Assembly: GCA_003661105.1 (NCBI GenBank)
Contig: QMVM01000080.1
Coordinates: 1 to 8,462 of the forward strand
Direction: 5' to 3'
Length of the DNA stretch: 8,462 nt
Origin: Methanosarcinales archaeon
Lineage (GTDB): Archaea > Halobacteriota > Methanosarcinia > Methanosarcinales > Methanogasteraceae
Under the pieces are notes generated by a model. That model was not told the DNA's origin. It was given only the letters and a program-made list of their open reading frames with translations, and did not search any database. Both the position numbers and the translations under genes were made by a program. Below are positions 6,262-8,462 of this stretch, piece by piece. Each line of letters opens with the position of its first letter. Within the stretch, counting starts at the first letter, position 1.

Positions 6262-6395
6262 TCTTTGTGGGGTGGACGATGCACCGGTTAGTACTGACCA
6301 ACACCGTAAGGAGTGACAGCTTCATCGCACGACAATCTTTTTATATGAGTGCATTATAAAAGGACAATACCTTATAAAAAGGAGGAGGTTAATCT
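6262..6395 (+). promoter_or_regulatory. Promoter region and strong SD of the 6396 gene
   Basis: TATA-like CTTTTTATATG lies at about 6337-6346, with a second A/T box, TTATAAAAGGA, at 6354-6364. The latter is repeated as TTATAAAAAGGA at 6372-6383, running into the SD. GGAGGAGGT at 6381-6389 sits six bases before ATG 6396, the best ribosome binding site in the window. Use of the first TATA would start transcription near 6366 and retain the SD. A near-palindrome, GGTTAGTACTGACC (6286-6299), follows the beta-helix gene and could be an operator or weak terminator stem. Confidence 0.55.
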
Positions 6396-8108
6396 ATGGG
6401 TAGAAGTCTAAAGCAACAACTGAAATATGTGTTAATTATAGTATGTGTCATCGCGTCTGTGCCGGCTGCGTGCGCAGAGGCGGAACAGGTGGTTACCAAC
6501 TCTGGCGACTGGAGGGATGTGTACTCCGGAGTGATGTATGCAAACCTGCGCGGGATGCCCGCTTCGTTCATCACCGACGCACCGCACGCAACCGATATGC
6601 CGAACTATCTCGACAAGAATCAGGATATCTTGCTTGTTGAGGCAGAAACGTCACCGTTCTTTGCAAATTACGAAGGGACGCTGACCACAGAGGGATTTAC
6701 GGTTTCAGAGACCTACAAGTCCCCGGATGGGAGGGGTGCGAACCTGCATTTCGCAGGGGAACTCCCTGATATAACGAACTTTATCGTACTGGACGATTCT
6801 TATGGCTATAACGCGATCTCTGTTGCGCCTTATGCTGTCAAAAGCAGGTCATGGGTCTTGTTTGCCGATCATGAGAACATCGATGAGGTATCCGGTTTTC
6901 TTGATGGGCGCACCGTTACCAATCTGTTGATCTACGGTCGTGTAGATCGGCAGGTAAATGACTCGTTGAGCAGATACAATCCTGAGATCATCGATTATGG
7001 TGACAGGTTCGATAACAACATCGCAATCACCAAAAAATATCAGGATATATCGGAAATCAGCCAGATCGTCTTTACGAATGGAGAATTCATCGAGAACGAG
7101 ATCATGTCGGGAAGAGAGCCGGTACTGTTCATCGGCACCAATGTCATTCCCGAGCAGACGGTCAACTACTTAAATGGAAGCGGAATTGATACCGGTGTGG
7201 TCATAGGTAATGACCTGACCGATGCCGCAAGCATGATAACAGCACGCACCGGCATGCACGTCTTCATTAAGTTTGGACAGGGAAGAGGCGCAGGCGGCGG
7301 CGGGGCATTCAGTCTCGTTGAGACGCTCGATGAATTCCCGCTGCCGAAGTATGACCTTATTATGTCTGTCGTATCTGCGGACTACAATCAGGGCACCGGT
7401 GGGCTGGAGGTCGTCTACCAGAACGATGCGAACATCGATATATTCTCCAAATCATCAGTAAGCATATTCGTTGACGGCGCACAGGTCGCAACGGTCGGGG
7501 ATGAAGAGGCGATCGTTATCATCGAAGGAACTACGTCCGGCGTTTCGTACGACTGCCCGGAACTGGCAGCGCAGCCGTCGCTGGAGACCGCAAACATCAC
7601 GGCTGAGGTGTATGCAGTCTTCGGGGAATCTCCGAGATCACTGAACCGATTGTTGCAGCAGACGCTTGGCGTTGGAATAATCACTTTTGTAGACCAATCA
7701 ACGATCGATGCAACAAAAGTACTCTACACCAAAAAGACAGAGCGTCTCGCGGTAACCGTCACCAATACAGGAGATGTGCCGTGCTATGTCCGCCCTGATG
7801 TTCTGCTACGCATCGGCGGGCGAGAACAATCGTACAGCATAGTTAACGACCCCCTGTATCTGCCAGCTGGCGGGAGCGAGTCCCCCTCTTGCAGGATATC
7901 TATGACCGACGCTGACATCGCAGACAACCGGATCGTCCCGGTACATGTCGCTTACGGAGAGCGTGAGAAGATGCTCGGGAAGGGTCTGGACAAGGACCTA
8001 CCTCTGGAGATCGCTTCCGGAATCAACATCATGATCATTGCAGGAGTTGCTATAGCAATCATCCTCATTGCTGCCGGGATCCTGCTGCGGAGGCGAAGAA
8101 AGGAATAG
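6396..8108 (+). CDS. Membrane-anchored surface protein with CWB2-like repeats
   Basis: This 570-aa protein has a strong SD and a signal peptide (residues 1-27, core YVLIIVCVIASVPAACA). Residues 31-300 appear to hold about three repeats resembling cell wall binding repeat 2 (CWB2, PF04122). The clearest is at 125-205: FIVLDDSYGYNAISVAPYA, SWVLFADHENIDEVSGFLDG, then TNLLIYGRV. This matches the family pattern of a strand, a DA-like helix, an ILL strand and a viIGG strand. A second is at 205-300 (IVFTNGEFIENEIMSGREP, VLFIGTNVIPEQTVNYL, TGVVIGNDL). Residues 320-540 look beta-rich, with Ig/CARDB-like spacing (RLAVTVTNTGDVPCYVRPDV), but I cannot name the domain. One TM segment (about 543-564) and an RRRRK tail follow. 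In Gram-positive bacteria CWB2 binds anionic wall polymers. Here, without peptidoglycan, it may bind S-layer glycans or have another partner. It lacks the GYYG-type domain of its neighbours. Confidence 0.85.
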   Translation: MGRSLKQQLKYVLIIVCVIASVPAACAEAEQVVTNSGDWRDVYSGVMYANLRGMPASFITDAPHATDMPNYLDKNQDILLVEAETSPFFANYEGTLTTEGFTVSETYKSPDGRGANLHFAGELPDITNFIVLDDSYGYNAISVAPYAVKSRSWVLFADHENIDEVSGFLDGRTVTNLLIYGRVDRQVNDSLSRYNPEIIDYGDRFDNNIAITKKYQDISEISQIVFTNGEFIENEIMSGREPVLFIGTNVIPEQTVNYLNGSGIDTGVVIGNDLTDAASMITARTGMHVFIKFGQGRGAGGGGAFSLVETLDEFPLPKYDLIMSVVSADYNQGTGGLEVVYQNDANIDIFSKSSVSIFVDGAQVATVGDEEAIVIIEGTTSGVSYDCPELAAQPSLETANITAEVYAVFGESPRSLNRLLQQTLGVGIITFVDQSTIDATKVLYTKKTERLAVTVTNTGDVPCYVRPDVLLRIGGREQSYSIVNDPLYLPAGGSESPSCRISMTDADIADNRIVPVHVAYGEREKMLGKGLDKDLPLEIASGINIMIIAGVAIAIILIAAGILLRRRRKE

Positions 8109-8124
8109 AGGCGCCAATACGCAT

Positions 8125-8142
8125 CCACTTCAAATTAAGTGG
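8125..8142 (+). terminator. Possible weak terminator hairpin after the 6396 gene
   Basis: CCACTT (8125-8130) pairs with AAGTGG (8137-8142) around CAAATT, 16 bases after the stop codon. No T run follows, so on its own it would be a weak terminator. Confidence 0.3.
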
Positions 8143-8160
8143 TAACCGGCGTAGATGTTG

Positions 8161-8248
8161 CCTTAAATCCGTGAAACCGGTCTTAATCTGTGGCTGATAT
8201 GGCTTTTAGCCACAGATTAACATCGATGAACACGGATTGATGTTTTTT
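8161..8248. repeat. Two-tier hairpin of the dispersed AATCTGTGG repeat, with T run
   Basis: TTAATCTGTGGCT (8183-8195) and AGCCACAGATTAA (8208-8220) form a perfect 13-bp stem with a 12-base loop. An outer stem pairs AATCCGTG (8166-8173) with CACGGATT (8231-8238). T6 at 8243-8248 follows, so the structure could also terminate transcription from the 6396 gene. It is the best-preserved copy of the repeat in the window and resembles the family of CACAGATTAACACGGAT-type repeats common in many archaeal and bacterial genomes. Confidence 0.65.
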
Positions 8249-8435
8249 CGTACACTTTCAGAAAGACTAAAAGATTAATTAGCTCTCTGGTAATTCGCGA
8301 GTGCATGCACTTTTTCACTCTTCCGGATAATCTAATTATGAATCTTTTTATTATTTTCTGATAACGTCGGATTGTCTTACGCAACCACAACTGCCATAAT
8401 GGAGAACTATCGGTCTGAAAAGTGGTTTACACCGC
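8249..8435. other. AT-rich non-coding stretch with a 12-bp palindrome
   Basis: No coding potential is recognisable here. AGTGCATGCACT (8300-8311) is a perfect palindrome followed by T-rich sequence, and A/T-rich runs at 8328-8360 could include a promoter for a gene beyond the window. No TATA box can be assigned with confidence. Confidence 0.35.
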
Positions 8436-8462
8436 TAATCTGTGTCCATCTGCGTTAATCTG
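8436..8462. repeat. Another copy of the AATCTGTG dispersed repeat, cut by the window end
   Basis: TAATCTGTGTCCATCTGCG (8436-8454) followed by TTAATCTG is two imperfect units of the same repeat seen at 8183-8238 and 561-660. It runs off the end of the window. Confidence 0.55.

Overview
The window looks like an accessory region of an archaeal chromosome, most likely a euryarchaeon of the Methanomicrobia/ANME/Syntrophoarchaeum kind. That lineage is an inference from protein style: Sec signal peptides, many N-x-S/T sequons, a NosD-type beta-helix, a PGF-pre-PGF-like module, and C-terminal single-span anchors with charged tails. TATA-like boxes lie upstream of two genes and Shine-Dalgarno (SD) sequences are good. 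No rRNA, tRNA, CRISPR array or housekeeping gene was seen.

All intact genes are on the + strand and encode exported or cell-surface proteins. (1) 1-291 is the 3' end of a surface protein, followed by a terminator hairpin. (2) 711-2696 is a 661-aa membrane-anchored protein: signal peptide, a GYYG-type domain, an Ig-like (Big_1-like) domain, a PGF-pre-PGF-like domain, a Pro/Thr linker, one TM segment and an acidic tail. (3) 2697-3954 has no intact gene and holds mobile-DNA debris: a 113-bp element with 11-bp inverted ends, a GC-rich hairpin, and a GxxExxY-family (PD-(D/E)XK-like) pseudogene broken across three frames and bracketed by inverted 10-bp repeats. (4) 3955-6261 is a secreted 768-aa parallel beta-helix protein ending in the same GYYG-type domain. 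(5) 6396-8108 is a 570-aa protein with CWB2-like repeats, one C-terminal TM segment and an RRRRK tail. (6) 8109-8462 is non-coding and rich in hairpins of a dispersed AATCTGTGG-type repeat, which also occurs at about 551-660.

The genes are separated by long gaps and appear to be individually transcribed. Three of the four surface proteins share a C- or N-terminal domain with a W-x-GYYG motif and/or a conserved ending (D-Y-x-MIVPT ... TYYFY-x-EM). This suggests a lineage-specific cell-surface or matrix system in which some members are membrane-anchored and others are released or attach through the shared domain. The function is not known from sequence.

The most interesting non-coding signals are the inverted AACCACAGAG repeats flanking the dead GxxExxY gene, which make it look like a mobile cassette, and the regular cysteine ladder in the beta-helix.
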